A DNA stretch of 64,000 nucleotides from Parapedobacter defluvii (GCF_014642075.1 NZ_BMIK01000007.1:168753-232752); one strand, 5' to 3'. Numbered from the stretch's first letter, positions 1-9,822 are shown. Notes: generated by a model from the letters alone, not told the origin. Numbers and translations: made by a program.

Positions 1-957
1 GTACCCATCCTGACCCATCCGTTTACCGATTTCAACGAGATTTATGAGGCCGCCAAACGTCAGCCCGCTGAAGAGGTTTGGCAGCAGATCGCGACCGACC
101 TTTCCCGTGCCGAGGAGCTTTTGCCCGCCACCAAATACGCGGATGCCGCCCAGCCATGGCGTGCGTCACGGGGTGCTGTAATCGCTCTCCAAGCCAAAGC
201 AGCGCTTTATAACCGCCAATGGCAAACCGTGGTGGACAAGGTTACTGCACTGGAACAGCTTGGCTATTACCAGTTGAACACCAACTACTTTGATGCCTTC
301 GATGTGGCCAAGGAGTTTACCGAAAACGAAGTGATCTTCGCGTATGACCACCGCTCGGGAACGGTACCCCGCCGGGGCAACGGACTCACTGCTCTGATGG
401 GCTGGGGATTTATCGCTCCTTCCGAAGATTTCCTGTCGGAGTTCGAACCCAACGATCCCCGGCTGGCCTACACGGTAGACACCGAAAACAGAAATGTCTA
501 TAAGTTGCTCGGAGCAACCAACGATGGGAACAAAGGCAATGAAGATGCGCCCAACAACCGGGTCTATATCCGTTGGGCAGACGTTTTACTTTGGAAAGCC
601 GAGGCCTACAACGAACTGGGCAATTATGCCGAAGCCGTAGGGATCATCAACGACATCCGAGCACGGGCACGTACCACACCGGTTCTCGGCGGAGGCACGG
701 CCCCGGCAGGTACCCTGCCCGCCCGGAATGCAGCAGTAACTGACAAGGCACAGGTACAGCAGTGGCTTGACCACGAGCGCCGTGTAGAGCTGGGCTTCGA
801 AAGCCACCGCTTCAGCGATCTGCGCCGGTGGGGCACGGCAAAAGCGGTACTGACCGGCCTCGGCAAAAACTTCCAGGACCGCAATTACCTCTATCCGATC
901 CCGCAGGGCGAAGTAGACAAATCCGCGGGTTCCATCACGCAAAACCAAGGTTATTAG
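1..957 (+). CDS. SusD/RagB-family glycan-binding lipoprotein, C-terminal part
   Basis: The reading frame is open from the first base to a TAG at 955-957, so the N-terminus (signal peptide, lipobox) lies outside the window. The visible part, about 318 residues, has the late SusD features: helical repeats (AVIALQAKAALYNRQW), RIRWADVLLWKAEAYNELG-like helices ahead of IINDIRARA, the HERRVELGFESHRFSDLRRW segment, and an end YPIPQGEVDKS...QNQGY. SusD proteins sit on the outer surface and cap the SusC pore for glycan capture. Only 3 bases separate it from the GH130 gene, so it heads the visible operon. Its SusC partner is presumably just upstream. Confidence 0.9.
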   Translation, partial: VPILTHPFTDFNEIYEAAKRQPAEEVWQQIATDLSRAEELLPATKYADAAQPWRASRGAVIALQAKAALYNRQWQTVVDKVTALEQLGYYQLNTNYFDAFDVAKEFTENEVIFAYDHRSGTVPRRGNGLTALMGWGFIAPSEDFLSEFEPNDPRLAYTVDTENRNVYKLLGATNDGNKGNEDAPNNRVYIRWADVLLWKAEAYNELGNYAEAVGIINDIRARARTTPVLGGGTAPAGTLPARNAAVTDKAQVQQWLDHERRVELGFESHRFSDLRRWGTAKAVLTGLGKNFQDRNYLYPIPQGEVDKSAGSITQNQGY

Positions 958-960
958 CAG

Positions 961-2013
961 ATGTCAACAAATTCTGATCTATCCATCCGTTTCGAACAAA
1001 ATCCCCTGTTATCGCCAGCGGATCTCCAGCCCTCCACACCGGGGCTGGAGATTGCCTGCCTGCTCAATCCGGGTGTATTCCGGTATCAGGGCAAAACCTG
1101 GCTTATCGTCCGTGTTGCGGAGCGCCCCCCGCAGCGGGCGGGTATCCTGTCTTTTCCGGTACTGAAACCCGAAGGCGGCATGGAGATCATCACCCTGCCG
1201 GCCGACGATCCGGACCTCGACGCTTCGGATCCGCGGGTCATCAACTTCCGGGGTGTGGATTACCTGACCACACTTTCGCATTTGCGGCTACTGAGCAGCG
1301 AAGATGGCGTCGTATTCCGCGAAGGGCCGGGTTATGGCCCTTTGTGGGGTCAGGGACTGTACGAAACGTTCGGCATCGAAGATTGCCGCGTAAGCCAATT
1401 GGGCGCCGACTACTACCTTACCTTTACCGCGGTGTCGCCCAACGGTGTGGCCGTGGGACTGCGCACCACGCAAAACTGGCAGGACTTTGTACACCACGGC
1501 TTGATTTTCCCTCCCCATAACAAGGACTGTGCATTGTTCGAGGCCAGGATCGGTGGCAGTTACTATGCCTTCCACCGCCCCAGCAGTGTCGACCTCGGTG
1601 GCAATTATATCTGGCTCGCCAGCTCGCCCGATGGCATCCACTGGGGCGGGCATAAGCTGATCGCCCGCACACGGACCGGATATTGGGACAGCCAACGCGT
1701 GGGAGCCGGAGCATCCCCCATCCGTACCGATAAGGGATGGTTGGCCATCTACCATGGAGCAGACGCCAACCACCGCTATTGCCTCGGGGCCCTGCTGCTC
1801 GACCTCAACGATCCCTCGGTTGTCCTTGGCCGGAGCGAACACCCCATCATGGAACCTACCGCGCCGTATGAGACGACCGGATTTTTCGGTCATGTCGTGT
1901 TTACCAACGGGCACGTGGTTGACGGCGATCGGCTGACCATCTACTACGGTGCTGCTGATGAATATGTATGCGGCGCCCATTTTTCCGTCCGTGAAATCCT
2001 CGATACCCTTTGA
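961..2013 (+). CDS. GH130 family mannoside phosphorylase or mannosidase
   Basis: The protein has 350 residues and no evident signal peptide, so it is probably cytoplasmic. GH130 five-bladed propeller motifs are visible: GIEDCR with the likely catalytic Asp141, NKDCALF, YYAFHRP, YWDSQRVGAGASP, AIYHGAD, GFFGHVVFTNG and YYGAAD near the end. GH130 enzymes phosphorolyse or hydrolyse beta-mannosides such as Man-beta-1,4-GlcNAc or mannobiose. I cannot assign the subfamily from sequence alone. It lies directly between a SusD gene and an MFS transporter, which fits processing of an imported mannoside inside the cell. The family is secure; the substrate is inference. Confidence 0.88.
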   Translation: MSTNSDLSIRFEQNPLLSPADLQPSTPGLEIACLLNPGVFRYQGKTWLIVRVAERPPQRAGILSFPVLKPEGGMEIITLPADDPDLDASDPRVINFRGVDYLTTLSHLRLLSSEDGVVFREGPGYGPLWGQGLYETFGIEDCRVSQLGADYYLTFTAVSPNGVAVGLRTTQNWQDFVHHGLIFPPHNKDCALFEARIGGSYYAFHRPSSVDLGGNYIWLASSPDGIHWGGHKLIARTRTGYWDSQRVGAGASPIRTDKGWLAIYHGADANHRYCLGALLLDLNDPSVVLGRSEHPIMEPTAPYETTGFFGHVVFTNGHVVDGDRLTIYYGAADEYVCGAHFSVREILDTL

Positions 2014-2028
2014 TGTAACCGTATAAAT

Positions 2029-3291
2029 ATGTTCAAAAAACTTCAGGCAGAGGCCGCCCATTTCCGGCAGCAACCGCGTAACTTCCGGGTGCTGGTACTG
2101 ACCAATTTGATCTACGCTTTCGTCTTGCCGGTCATTGACATTTTCGTAGCCGCCTACGTCATGCGCAACTCCAACGACCCGGTTAAGGTGGTAGTCTACC
2201 AGCTTACGATCTATACAGGTATTCCGCTCACATTCCTGCTCAACGGGTATCTGCTCAACCGCATCAACATCAAAACGCTCTATTCCGTCGGAATGATGCT
2301 CAGTGCGGTGTCGATGACGATTATGATGTCACTGAAAACATTGGATATCGCCGGTATCGCCGTAGCCGGGCTGACCATGGGTATGTCTTTCGGATTCTAC
2401 TGGGCCAACCGGGATTACCTGGCTCTATCCATCACACACGACGGGAACCGCAATTACTACTATGGGCTGGAAACCTTTTTTTATACGATTATCGCCGTAT
2501 TGGTACCCATTGGTATCGGATGGTTCATCGAGTGGGTGGGCCATACCGGCGGGGAGGCCAATGCCGCCTACCGCATCGTAACGCTCGCGGTATTTATCAC
2601 CACGGTGATCGCCTCGGTGATGTGTTTCCGCGGTACGTTCACCAATCCTGCCCGGCAGCGCTTCATTTATTTCAAATTTCATCGGCAATGGTACCGCTTG
2701 CTGCTGTTGGCCGCGCTGAAGGGACTTGCCCAAGGGTTCCTGGTTACGGCCCCGGCCATGCTGATCATGCGGCTGGTGGGACAGGAAGGTGCGCTCGGCA
2801 CGGCACAATCAGCCGGGGCCATTGTGGCCGCGATCATCATGTATATCCTCGGCCGCCGCACCAAACCTTCACACCGTCTGCTCATCTTTACCATCGGGTT
2901 GGTTTGTTTCGCGTTGGCCGCGGTGATCAACGGCGTGTTTTTTGACGCCATGGGCGTATTGCTCTTCATGCTGTTTTTGCTGATTGCCAAACCGTTGCTG
3001 GATCTGGCTTATTTCCCCATCCAGTTCAGTGTGATCGATATCCTGAAGCGCATTGAAAACCGCCATGAATTTGCCTACATCCTCAACCACGAAGCGGGGC
3101 TTTATGCTGGCCGACTACTCGGGGCGTTTACGTTCATCGCACTGGCCGTCTACGTGAGCGAAGAAGCCGCGCTCCGATACGCCATCATTCTGATTGCGTT
3201 GTTGCAATTATGTTCTATTTTTGTTGCCAAACGCCTGTTGCGTGGCAATGCCGAGCTGAGTAAGCAGTTGCCAGCCGATAAACTAACTTGA
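2029..3291 (+). CDS. MFS transporter of the GH130 locus
   Basis: A 420-residue polytopic protein with about 12 hydrophobic segments, for example VLVLTNLIYAFVLPVIDIFV near the N-terminus, and a charged C-terminal tail (RLLRGNAELSKQLPADKLT). Major-facilitator architecture is the best explanation, but I see no motif that fixes the subfamily. The position after GH130 suggests import of a mannoside or mannose across the inner membrane. The stop overlaps the region before the next gene (stop 3289-3291, next ATG at 3294), so the genes are probably translationally linked. The start ATG at 2029 lies 15 bases after the GH130 stop. Confidence 0.8.
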   Translation: MFKKLQAEAAHFRQQPRNFRVLVLTNLIYAFVLPVIDIFVAAYVMRNSNDPVKVVVYQLTIYTGIPLTFLLNGYLLNRINIKTLYSVGMMLSAVSMTIMMSLKTLDIAGIAVAGLTMGMSFGFYWANRDYLALSITHDGNRNYYYGLETFFYTIIAVLVPIGIGWFIEWVGHTGGEANAAYRIVTLAVFITTVIASVMCFRGTFTNPARQRFIYFKFHRQWYRLLLLAALKGLAQGFLVTAPAMLIMRLVGQEGALGTAQSAGAIVAAIIMYILGRRTKPSHRLLIFTIGLVCFALAAVINGVFFDAMGVLLFMLFLLIAKPLLDLAYFPIQFSVIDILKRIENRHEFAYILNHEAGLYAGRLLGAFTFIALAVYVSEEAALRYAIILIALLQLCSIFVAKRLLRGNAELSKQLPADKLT

Positions 3292-3293
3292 TT

Positions 3294-5069
3294 ATGTTCC
3301 GAAATACGATCTTTCTATTCGTCGCCGGCCTGTGGCTGGCCTCCTGTTCCGAACCCGCTGCCATCCAGGGCACTCCGGTAGCCCAGCAACGGCTGCCGCG
3401 CATCGACTCCATGGCACAGTTGCCGCAGCCGCTTGAAATAATCGATTGGCGGGCGATGGCCGTGGCTTATGACAGCACCGTATACGATTTTGACGCGCAG
3501 GGTGAATACTGGCCCCTGATCTGGATGGACAGCACCCATAAGAACTTCAACCAGCCCACGCTGGGGTTGTATACCGCCATGGGGGATGCCCGCCAGGGCC
3601 TGAAAAACAACAAGGGCATGTTCCATGAATCGCTGGCCACGATGGGAGGCGTGCTTGGGGCTACCCTGGTCGGCATCGACAAGCAGCGGAAGGACGGCAT
3701 GAACTATGTGGGCATGCTGCGCAATTACTTCAACAAAGACAACGGGTGGAACATCATGATGAACAACACCGCCCCCGAAGTCGCGCTGCTGGGCGGCGGC
3801 TATGGGCGCGATTGGTGGTATGACGTTTACCCCAACATGCTGTTTTACGCCATCTACGACCGCTATCCCAACGAAGCCGGTTTCGATACGCTGGCGCGCC
3901 GTATTGCCGAGCAGTTTTACCGGGCCGACTCGGTACTGGCGGGCAATTACAGCCATACGTTTTTCGACTATGCACGGATGGAACCCGAATCCAATTGGAT
4001 CTGCGCACAGGAAGATGCAGCCGCCGGCCACGCATGGGTGCTATATGGCGCCTACCGGAAGTTCGGCGATAAGCGCTACCTGGAAGCCGCCCAACGGGCC
4101 CAGCGGGCACTCGAATCGCAATCCGAGAATCGCTTCTACGAAATCCTGATGCCCTATGGAGCCTATACCGCCGCACGGATGAATGCCGAGCAGGGCACGG
4201 ACTTCGACATACAGAAGATTCTCGGATGGACCTTTGACGGCACGTCGGTATGCCGCAAAGGCTGGGGCGTTCTGGTGGGCCGATGGAATGGGTTTGATAT
4301 CTCCGGCATCGTAGGCAGCACGGTAGACCACGGCGGATATGGGTTTCTCATGAATACCTTTGATACCGCCATCCCATTGGTGCCGATGGTCCGGTATGAC
4401 CAATCCTATGCCAGCGCCATTGGCAAATGGATGCTCCATGCCGCCAATGCCGCCCGCTTGTTCTATCCGCAATACATGCCGGCCGAGCACCAGACGATTC
4501 CCCAACTCGCTGCAACGACCAAAGGCGTCATCGGCTACGAAGGACTGGTGAAAGAATCGACATTTGATCGGTACAAACACATCCCGGCGCCGGTCGCCCA
4601 GGGCGATGGCCCCAACTGGGTTCCCGGCAAAAACCCCGAAGTATCGCAGTTCAGTGTATACGGAAGTGCCCACGCGGGTGTGTTCGGCAGCATCATCCAA
4701 CGTACCGATGTGGAAGGCATCCTGCAGCTCGACCTGCTGGCCACGGATTTCTTCCGGGACAAGGCCTACCCCAGTTACCTTTGCTACAACCCCTATGACG
4801 AGGATCGCGAAGTGATCCTTTCGTTACCTTTCAAAAGCGGCGAGGTAGACCTTTACGATGCTGTACAGGCCCGTTTCGTCGCCCATAACGTATCTGGTAA
4901 GGCAAAAGTGAAGCTTCCTGCAGCGGGAGCAGCGGTGTTGGTGGCAGTGCCTGCGGGAGCTGAAATCCGGCAGGAAGGAGGCAAGCTATGGGCGGGCGAT
5001 GCGGTCATCGATTACCGGTTTGACGTCCCGGCGGAAACTTCAACTACTCGTACCGGAGCGCCTCAATAG
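3294..5069 (+). CDS. Uncharacterised large lipoprotein, possible helical-barrel glycan enzyme
   Basis: I do not recognise the family with certainty. The ATG at 3294 is preferred over a TTG six bases earlier because it begins a clean lipoprotein signal, MFRNTIFLFVAGLWLASC, with the lipid-bearing Cys in LASC. The mature part of about 570 residues has repeated aromatic-rich helical segments (YPNMLFYAIYDRYPNEAGF, AWVLYGAYRKFGDKRYLEAA, DHGGYGFLMNTFDTA) like an (alpha/alpha)-barrel followed by a small beta-rich C-terminal domain after about residue 490. Such architecture is common in polysaccharide lyases and some hydrolases, so a role on the same glycan as GH130 is inferred. The last 26 bases overlap the convergent ABC permease gene. 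Confidence 0.7.
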   Translation: MFRNTIFLFVAGLWLASCSEPAAIQGTPVAQQRLPRIDSMAQLPQPLEIIDWRAMAVAYDSTVYDFDAQGEYWPLIWMDSTHKNFNQPTLGLYTAMGDARQGLKNNKGMFHESLATMGGVLGATLVGIDKQRKDGMNYVGMLRNYFNKDNGWNIMMNNTAPEVALLGGGYGRDWWYDVYPNMLFYAIYDRYPNEAGFDTLARRIAEQFYRADSVLAGNYSHTFFDYARMEPESNWICAQEDAAAGHAWVLYGAYRKFGDKRYLEAAQRAQRALESQSENRFYEILMPYGAYTAARMNAEQGTDFDIQKILGWTFDGTSVCRKGWGVLVGRWNGFDISGIVGSTVDHGGYGFLMNTFDTAIPLVPMVRYDQSYASAIGKWMLHAANAARLFYPQYMPAEHQTIPQLAATTKGVIGYEGLVKESTFDRYKHIPAPVAQGDGPNWVPGKNPEVSQFSVYGSAHAGVFGSIIQRTDVEGILQLDLLATDFFRDKAYPSYLCYNPYDEDREVILSLPFKSGEVDLYDAVQARFVAHNVSGKAKVKLPAAGAAVLVAVPAGAEIRQEGGKLWAGDAVIDYRFDVPAETSTTRTGAPQ

Positions 5070-6270
5070 GATCCAGTTTCGATGCCTTCACTGCTGGATA
5101 GTAACCGAAAAACATGCCGGTGAATGCACAGACAAAGAATGAAATCAGCATGGATGTCTGTGATAGGATCGTGGGCCACGAAAGCAGGGAGCCGATGCCG
5201 AACGAAGCCGATATGCCCAGCACTACGCCAATCACGCCTCCCGTTATGCTGATCATCACGGCCTCGGTCAGGAATTGGAGCAGGATATCCCTTCCCTTGG
5301 CTCCCAAGGACATGCGCAGGCCGATCTCGCGCGTCCGTTCCGTCACGGACACGTACATGATGTTCATGATTCCGATACCGCCGATGACGAGTGAAATCCC
5401 GGCCACAGCCGTCAGCAACGTCGTCATCATGCCGCTGGTGGAACTCAGCATGCTGATCAGTTCTTCCTGCGTACGCACATCAAAGTCATTTTCCTGTCCT
5501 TCACGCAGGCGGTGGTTTTCGCGGAGCACACGGATGATGTCTTCGGTGGCCTGTTCAGACACGGCCTCCGTTGTTGCCGAGGCGTAAATGTTCTGCAGAT
5601 AAATGGTTGCCAGCACCCGTTTCATCACGGCCGTATAGGGCGCCACGATGATGTCATCCTGGTCCTGGCCGAAGGTATTCTGCCCTTTCGGCTGCAGCAC
5701 GCCGATCACCTGGAAAGGAATGTTGCCGAAGCGGATGATCTGGCCGATCGGATCCTCACCGTTGGTAAACAGGTTGTCCACCACCGTCTGGCCGAGCACG
5801 CAGACCTTGGCCGAGGTACGTACGTGTTCCTCGGTTAGGTTGCTGCCTTCGCGGACACTGAGTTTCCGTATTTGCAGGTAATCGGGCGATACGCCCTGGA
5901 TGTTGGTCGGCCAGTTATTCGCCCCTTTGATGGCCTGTCCGTTGGAAGAAACGCCCGGTGAGAGTGCACTGATATCTGTCACCTCCTGCCGGATCTTTTC
6001 CACATCGCTTATGGTGAGGGTCTGTACGCTGGAAGCCCCCAGCCGCACGCCGCCCGGCATGGCCATGTTGCTATAGGGCATCACGGTGATCATGTTGGAT
6101 CCCATACTGGAAAAGGTTTGCTGTATGCTCTGTTTGGATCCCTCGCCGATAGACATCATGGTAATGACCGCCGCTACGCCGATGATGATGCCCAGCATGG
6201 TCAGGAATGCCCGGAGCTTGTTGCGCTGCAGGGCGATGAGTGCGATTCGTATGAGGTTTGCGAAATTCAT
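5044..6270 (-). CDS. MacB-type ABC transporter permease (FtsX fold)
   Basis: A 408-residue protein with an N-terminal membrane segment (FLTMLGIIIGVAAVITMMSIGEG), a large periplasmic MacB-type domain from about residue 45 to 280, then three C-terminal membrane segments (VAGISLVIGGIGIMNIMYVS followed by RTREIGLRMSLGAKGRDI). It is the transmembrane half of a MacAB-type mechanotransmission exporter. Unlike E. coli MacB, the ATPase is a separate gene 18 bases upstream. It is the last gene of a minus-strand operon of TolC-like protein, adaptor, ATPase and permease. The cargo (drug, peptide or lipopeptide) cannot be read from sequence. Confidence 0.9.
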   Translation of the reverse strand: MNFANLIRIALIALQRNKLRAFLTMLGIIIGVAAVITMMSIGEGSKQSIQQTFSSMGSNMITVMPYSNMAMPGGVRLGASSVQTLTISDVEKIRQEVTDISALSPGVSSNGQAIKGANNWPTNIQGVSPDYLQIRKLSVREGSNLTEEHVRTSAKVCVLGQTVVDNLFTNGEDPIGQIIRFGNIPFQVIGVLQPKGQNTFGQDQDDIIVAPYTAVMKRVLATIYLQNIYASATTEAVSEQATEDIIRVLRENHRLREGQENDFDVRTQEELISMLSSTSGMMTTLLTAVAGISLVIGGIGIMNIMYVSVTERTREIGLRMSLGAKGRDILLQFLTEAVMISITGGVIGVVLGISASFGIGSLLSWPTILSQTSMLISFFVCAFTGMFFGYYPAVKASKLDPIEALRYE

Positions 6271-6288
6271 AATCCTGTGTTGAAAAAA

Positions 6289-7041
6289 CTAATAATCATC
6301 GGCCGGAGGCAGCGATTCCAGCATTTCTTTGGCCGAACGGACGGTTTCATTGGGGCCATCGCGCAGTACACGGCCGTCGCGGAGCATCAACGTGCGTCCG
6401 CTGAAAGCGGCGATATCGGGTTCGTGGGTTACAAAGACAATGGTCTTTTGCTGCTGCTGGTTCAACTCCTGCATCAGGGTCATGATCTCGTAGGATGTCC
6501 GTGTATCCAGGTTTCCCGTGGCCTCATCGGCCAGGATCATGACCGGTTCGTTCACCAACGCCCGTGCGATGGCTACACGTTGCTGCTGCCCGCCCGACAG
6601 CTGGCTTGGCGTGTGATCGAACCGGTCGGCCAGCTTCACCTGTTCCAGCGCATGCATGGCCCGTTCGCGCCGCTCACGGTGTCCCAGCCCCGGCCGGTAC
6701 AGCAGAGGAAGTTCTACATTTTCCACGGCCGATGTACGCGGCAGGAGGTTGTACGCCTGAAACACGAAGCCGATCTTCTGGTTGCGGATCGTGGCCAGTT
6801 CGTTGCGGTCGCGCTTGCGTACATCCACCCCATCGATGAAATAGGTACCCGAAGTGGGTTTATCCAAGCATCCCAGTATGTTGAGCAGCGTGGATTTGCC
6901 GGAGCCGCTACTGCCCATGATCGTCAGGAATTCGCCCGGCGAGACGGAAAACGACACGCCTTTGAGTGCACGTACGGTCTGCGCCCCGACAATAAATTCA
7001 CGCGCGAGCTCCTGAATATCAATGATGTGGTCCTTCGTCAT
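6289..7041 (-). CDS. ABC transporter ATP-binding protein (MacB/LolD type)
   Basis: A 250-residue ABC ATPase with Walker A (GSSGSGKST), Q-loop ([10 protein letters not shown]), signature (LSGGQQQR), Walker B ([13 protein letters not shown]) and switch His (VTHEPD). It powers the FtsX-like permease encoded next. The ATG at 7039-7041 follows the adaptor stop by two bases and is preceded by AGGAGG (7053-7048), a clear Shine-Dalgarno sequence with six bases of spacing that lies inside the adaptor's last codons. This suggests tight translational coupling. Confidence 0.95.
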   Translation of the reverse strand: MTKDHIIDIQELAREFIVGAQTVRALKGVSFSVSPGEFLTIMGSSGSGKSTLLNILGCLDKPTSGTYFIDGVDVRKRDRNELATIRNQKIGFVFQAYNLLPRTSAVENVELPLLYRPGLGHRERRERAMHALEQVKLADRFDHTPSQLSGGQQQRVAIARALVNEPVMILADEATGNLDTRTSYEIMTLMQELNQQQQKTIVFVTHEPDIAAFSGRTLMLRDGRVLRDGPNETVRSAKEMLESLPPADDY

Positions 7042-7043
7042 GA

Positions 7044-8261
7044 TTAACCTCCTCTTCCTCCCGACGATGATCTTCTGGCGGGTGGCCTGGGCATGAACGG
7101 ACTTCCTGTGCCGGTTGCGCCATTCCCGCTTCCTGCTGCCGCCCCGGTGGCGACCCCGGTAACCACGGAGTCCTGCGGCGTGAGTCCGGACAGTACCTGC
7201 ACGACGGTGTTGTCATTGATCCCGGTTGTGATGGGCCGCTCAACCACGGTATTCCCCTTAACGATCCAGACCTTTTCTCCGCTGCCGTTGCCTACAGGCC
7301 CGTTACCCTCTGGTACGATGCGATAGTTAGGGCCGAGTACCTGCGGATCGGGCACGAATTTAAGGGCCGCCACAGGGATCAGCAGCGCATCCTTTGCTTC
7401 CTGTGTATATACCGTCACCGTAGCCGTCATTCCGGGCTTGAGTTTCATGTCGTCGTTGTTCGTCTCGATGATGGTTGTATACGTCACCACGTTGGACGAG
7501 GTCGTAGGCTGTAAGCGGACTTCCGACACGTTTCCTTCAAATACGTCATCCACAAATGCATCCACCGTAAAGGTAACACGCTGGCCGGCCGCCACCTCAC
7601 CGATGTCCGCCTCATCAACCTTCGCCTGCACCTGCATCTTGGTAATATCTTTGGCCAGACTGAACAGGGTCGGCGTATTGAAACTAGCCGCGACGGTTTG
7701 CCCTACGCTCACGCTGCGGTTGAGCACCACCCCGTTGATGGGCGAATAAATCTTGGTAAACGCCAGGTTCTGGTTGGCCGCTTTCAGTTGTGCCTGAATA
7801 TTGGCGATGGATGTTTTCGCCACCTGGTACGAATTGCGGGCGATGTCGTAATTTGCCTTGCTGATGGCACCTACCCGGTACAATTCTTCCTGACGGCCGA
7901 AATTGGCCGTTTCGTACTCAAGATTGCTTTTGGCCTGTTCAAGCGAGGCCTTGAGCTGATCTACGTTGGCTTGCATCAGCGTCGGATCCAGTTCGGCCAG
8001 TAGCTGGCCCTGGGTGACCTCGGCATTGTAATCCGTATAGATCGCCGAGATGATACCTGATATCTGGGTGCCCACGGCCACCGTGTCCACCGGCTGTACC
8101 GTACCGGTAGAGGTGATAATCCGGGCCACGGGCCCTTTTGTGGGCACGGTAGTCTCCAATTGCACCACTTCCCGTTTCCCTGTCATCCGGAAATACAGGA
8201 AAACCGTCAATGCCGCTATTCCTATTACGGCACTCATCAGTATGACCTTTTGCTTTGTCAT
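7044..8261 (-). CDS. Membrane fusion / periplasmic adaptor protein (MacA/HlyD type)
   Basis: A 405-residue adaptor with an N-terminal anchor (VILMSAVIGIAALTVFLYF), a biotinyl-lipoyl-like half (GTVQPVDTVAVGTQISG), a coiled-coil hairpin around residues 95-165 (QLKASLEQAKSNLEYETANF), the returning lipoyl half (IYSPINGVVLNRSVSVGQTV) and beta-barrel domains (VDAFVDDVFEGNVSEVRLQP). It connects the ABC permease to the TolC-like channel. The C-terminus is a Gly/Ser/Arg/Pro-rich low-complexity tail. The start overlaps the stop of the upstream TolC-like gene by ATGA (8258-8261), a sign of translational coupling. Confidence 0.93.
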   Translation of the reverse strand: MTKQKVILMSAVIGIAALTVFLYFRMTGKREVVQLETTVPTKGPVARIITSTGTVQPVDTVAVGTQISGIISAIYTDYNAEVTQGQLLAELDPTLMQANVDQLKASLEQAKSNLEYETANFGRQEELYRVGAISKANYDIARNSYQVAKTSIANIQAQLKAANQNLAFTKIYSPINGVVLNRSVSVGQTVAASFNTPTLFSLAKDITKMQVQAKVDEADIGEVAAGQRVTFTVDAFVDDVFEGNVSEVRLQPTTSSNVVTYTTIIETNNDDMKLKPGMTATVTVYTQEAKDALLIPVAALKFVPDPQVLGPNYRIVPEGNGPVGNGSGEKVWIVKGNTVVERPITTGINDNTVVQVLSGLTPQDSVVTGVATGAAAGSGNGATGTGSPFMPRPPARRSSSGGRGG

Positions 8262-9580
8262 GGGTATTCGTTACGTTGTTGTCTATAAAATTCGTAGGTA
8301 TCCACTGCGAGCAGCGCATTGTATTTGGCCTGTGTATAGGCCTGCAGGGCCTGCACATAGGTGTTGCGCTGCTGGACAAATTCCACGCTGTTGTAGGTTT
8401 CCACACGCAGCTCTTCCTGCGCAATGCGGTAGGCTTCCTCGGCGTAGGCGAGCTGCCCTTTGGCTGCCTCGAACTGCTGAAAGGCATTCAGTGCGGCAAT
8501 GTAGGCCTGCTCAACCTCCTGCGACAATACCAGTTCCGTATTGGCGAGGTTCAGCTCGGCCTGCTTGACAGCGATATCTGCCTTCGCGGTATTTGTCTTG
8601 TTGACCTGCCTGGTAAAAATCGGAATGCTGACGGATACGCCCACCTGCTGGTAGAAGGAGCGATCCAGTTGTGTGCCTAGGGAACTGCCGTTTCCATTGG
8701 AAAACCCGGTTCCGATATCGCCGTTGAGACCCACTGTGGGTAGGTAACCCGCCTTGGCAATGCGCAACCCCGTCTTGGCGAGTTCTACGGCCGTTTTACC
8801 GTTTTCCACCTCAGGCCGGTTGGCCAAAGCCGCTTCCAATGTACTTTCCAGCGAAGCAATCGCTCCCGGTTGCAGCGAGGTATCGGGTTCGACAATGTCA
8901 AAATCTGACTCCACGGGCAGTTGCAGCAGTTGTTTGAGATTGATCTTATCCAGCCGTTCGGCGTTGCGGGCCGCGGTGAGCGTATACTGATCGTTGGCCA
9001 GTACCGCTTCGATCTGGACCAGTTCCTTACGGGCTGCGGTGCCGACCCGGTACATGGCTTCCATCTGCGTTTTCTGCTGCGTGGTGGTGGCCACCAGGTC
9101 TTCTGCATATTTAATGGTTTCCTTATCCAACAGAATGGCATTGTATGCCTGGATAACCTGCAGGTAGAGGCCGCTTTCGGCCTCCAGGATGTCCAGCTCG
9201 CTGCTGGTCTCCGCCAGCTGGCTTTCCGCCATTCTTGCACGCAGCGCTCCTCCGCTGTAGAGGGTCATGGACGATCCCACGCTTCCCGAGCCGCTGGCTC
9301 CCACGAGCGGATGCGTAACCCCCTGGGTATGGTTCACCCCTGCAGAAAGGGACGCTGCCAGATCAGGGAGCACGGCAGCCTTGGCCTGAATCACATCCTG
9401 ACCCGCTGTGGCTTTCGCCAGGCGCAGCGTGTTTAACGTGATGTTATGTGCTTTGGCGTATTCCAGGCATGCTTCCAGCGTCCATCCACCGGCGGGTATT
9501 GCCGTGGCGACCGTATCCTGCGCCGCACTTACCAGCGGGAACAGGGTGATGAGTAAGCCTATAAGCCGTATCGTTCGCAT
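8258..9580 (-). CDS. TolC-family outer membrane efflux protein
   Basis: I place the start at the ATG ending at 9580 because it begins a good signal peptide, MRTIRLIGLLITLFPLVSAAQ. The open frame runs about 68 residues further upstream, but that stretch is Arg/Lys-rich and unlike the family. The mature 420-residue protein has the two-fold OEP repeat, with long amphipathic helices such as AKAHNITLNTLRLAKATAGQ and VKQAELNLANTELVLSQEVE. TolC proteins form the trimeric outer-membrane exit duct. It is the first gene of the four-gene efflux operon. The next gene upstream, a histidine kinase, is divergent across about 240 bases. Confidence 0.9.
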   Translation of the reverse strand: MRTIRLIGLLITLFPLVSAAQDTVATAIPAGGWTLEACLEYAKAHNITLNTLRLAKATAGQDVIQAKAAVLPDLAASLSAGVNHTQGVTHPLVGASGSGSVGSSMTLYSGGALRARMAESQLAETSSELDILEAESGLYLQVIQAYNAILLDKETIKYAEDLVATTTQQKTQMEAMYRVGTAARKELVQIEAVLANDQYTLTAARNAERLDKINLKQLLQLPVESDFDIVEPDTSLQPGAIASLESTLEAALANRPEVENGKTAVELAKTGLRIAKAGYLPTVGLNGDIGTGFSNGNGSSLGTQLDRSFYQQVGVSVSIPIFTRQVNKTNTAKADIAVKQAELNLANTELVLSQEVEQAYIAALNAFQQFEAAKGQLAYAEEAYRIAQEELRVETYNSVEFVQQRNTYVQALQAYTQAKYNALLAVDTYEFYRQQRNEYP

Positions 9581-9822
9581 ATGTCTGTTTCGATAAACCG
9601 AAGGCAAAACAATCTCATCCGCTGCAAACATCCCGACCCTCCTCGAAGTATAGCTCCTTTTCAGCGATAAAAGGCGTTTATTTACCGATACAAAGGTTGG
9701 AAGAAAGCTTCGTCGGGAAAAAAACAGTCTACGCCGTGAAAAACCGCACCGCCATCGTTTTTCTTTTTTCTTCCTGATTTTCATGGTATCTTGGCTCTTA
9801 ATTCGTCACTGAGCATTTAAAA

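Noticed and set aside
1288..2073. 261-codon minus-strand open frame opposite GH130
   Set aside because: GH130 motifs on the plus strand are complete; the antisense frame is a shadow.
5044..5069. Frameshift suspected at the overlapping ends of the lipoprotein and ABC permease genes
   Set aside because: Both reading frames are intact and the 26-base convergent overlap is harmless; no sign of broken domains.
6118..7047. 309-codon plus-strand open frame antisense to the ABC transporter genes
   Set aside because: It lies opposite two clear ABC genes with full motifs, has no recognisable protein features, and is explained by codon bias in the real strand.
9581..9784. 68-residue N-terminal extension of the TolC-like protein
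   Set aside because: It is Arg/Lys-rich and precedes a normal signal peptide at 9580; no outer-membrane factor begins that way.
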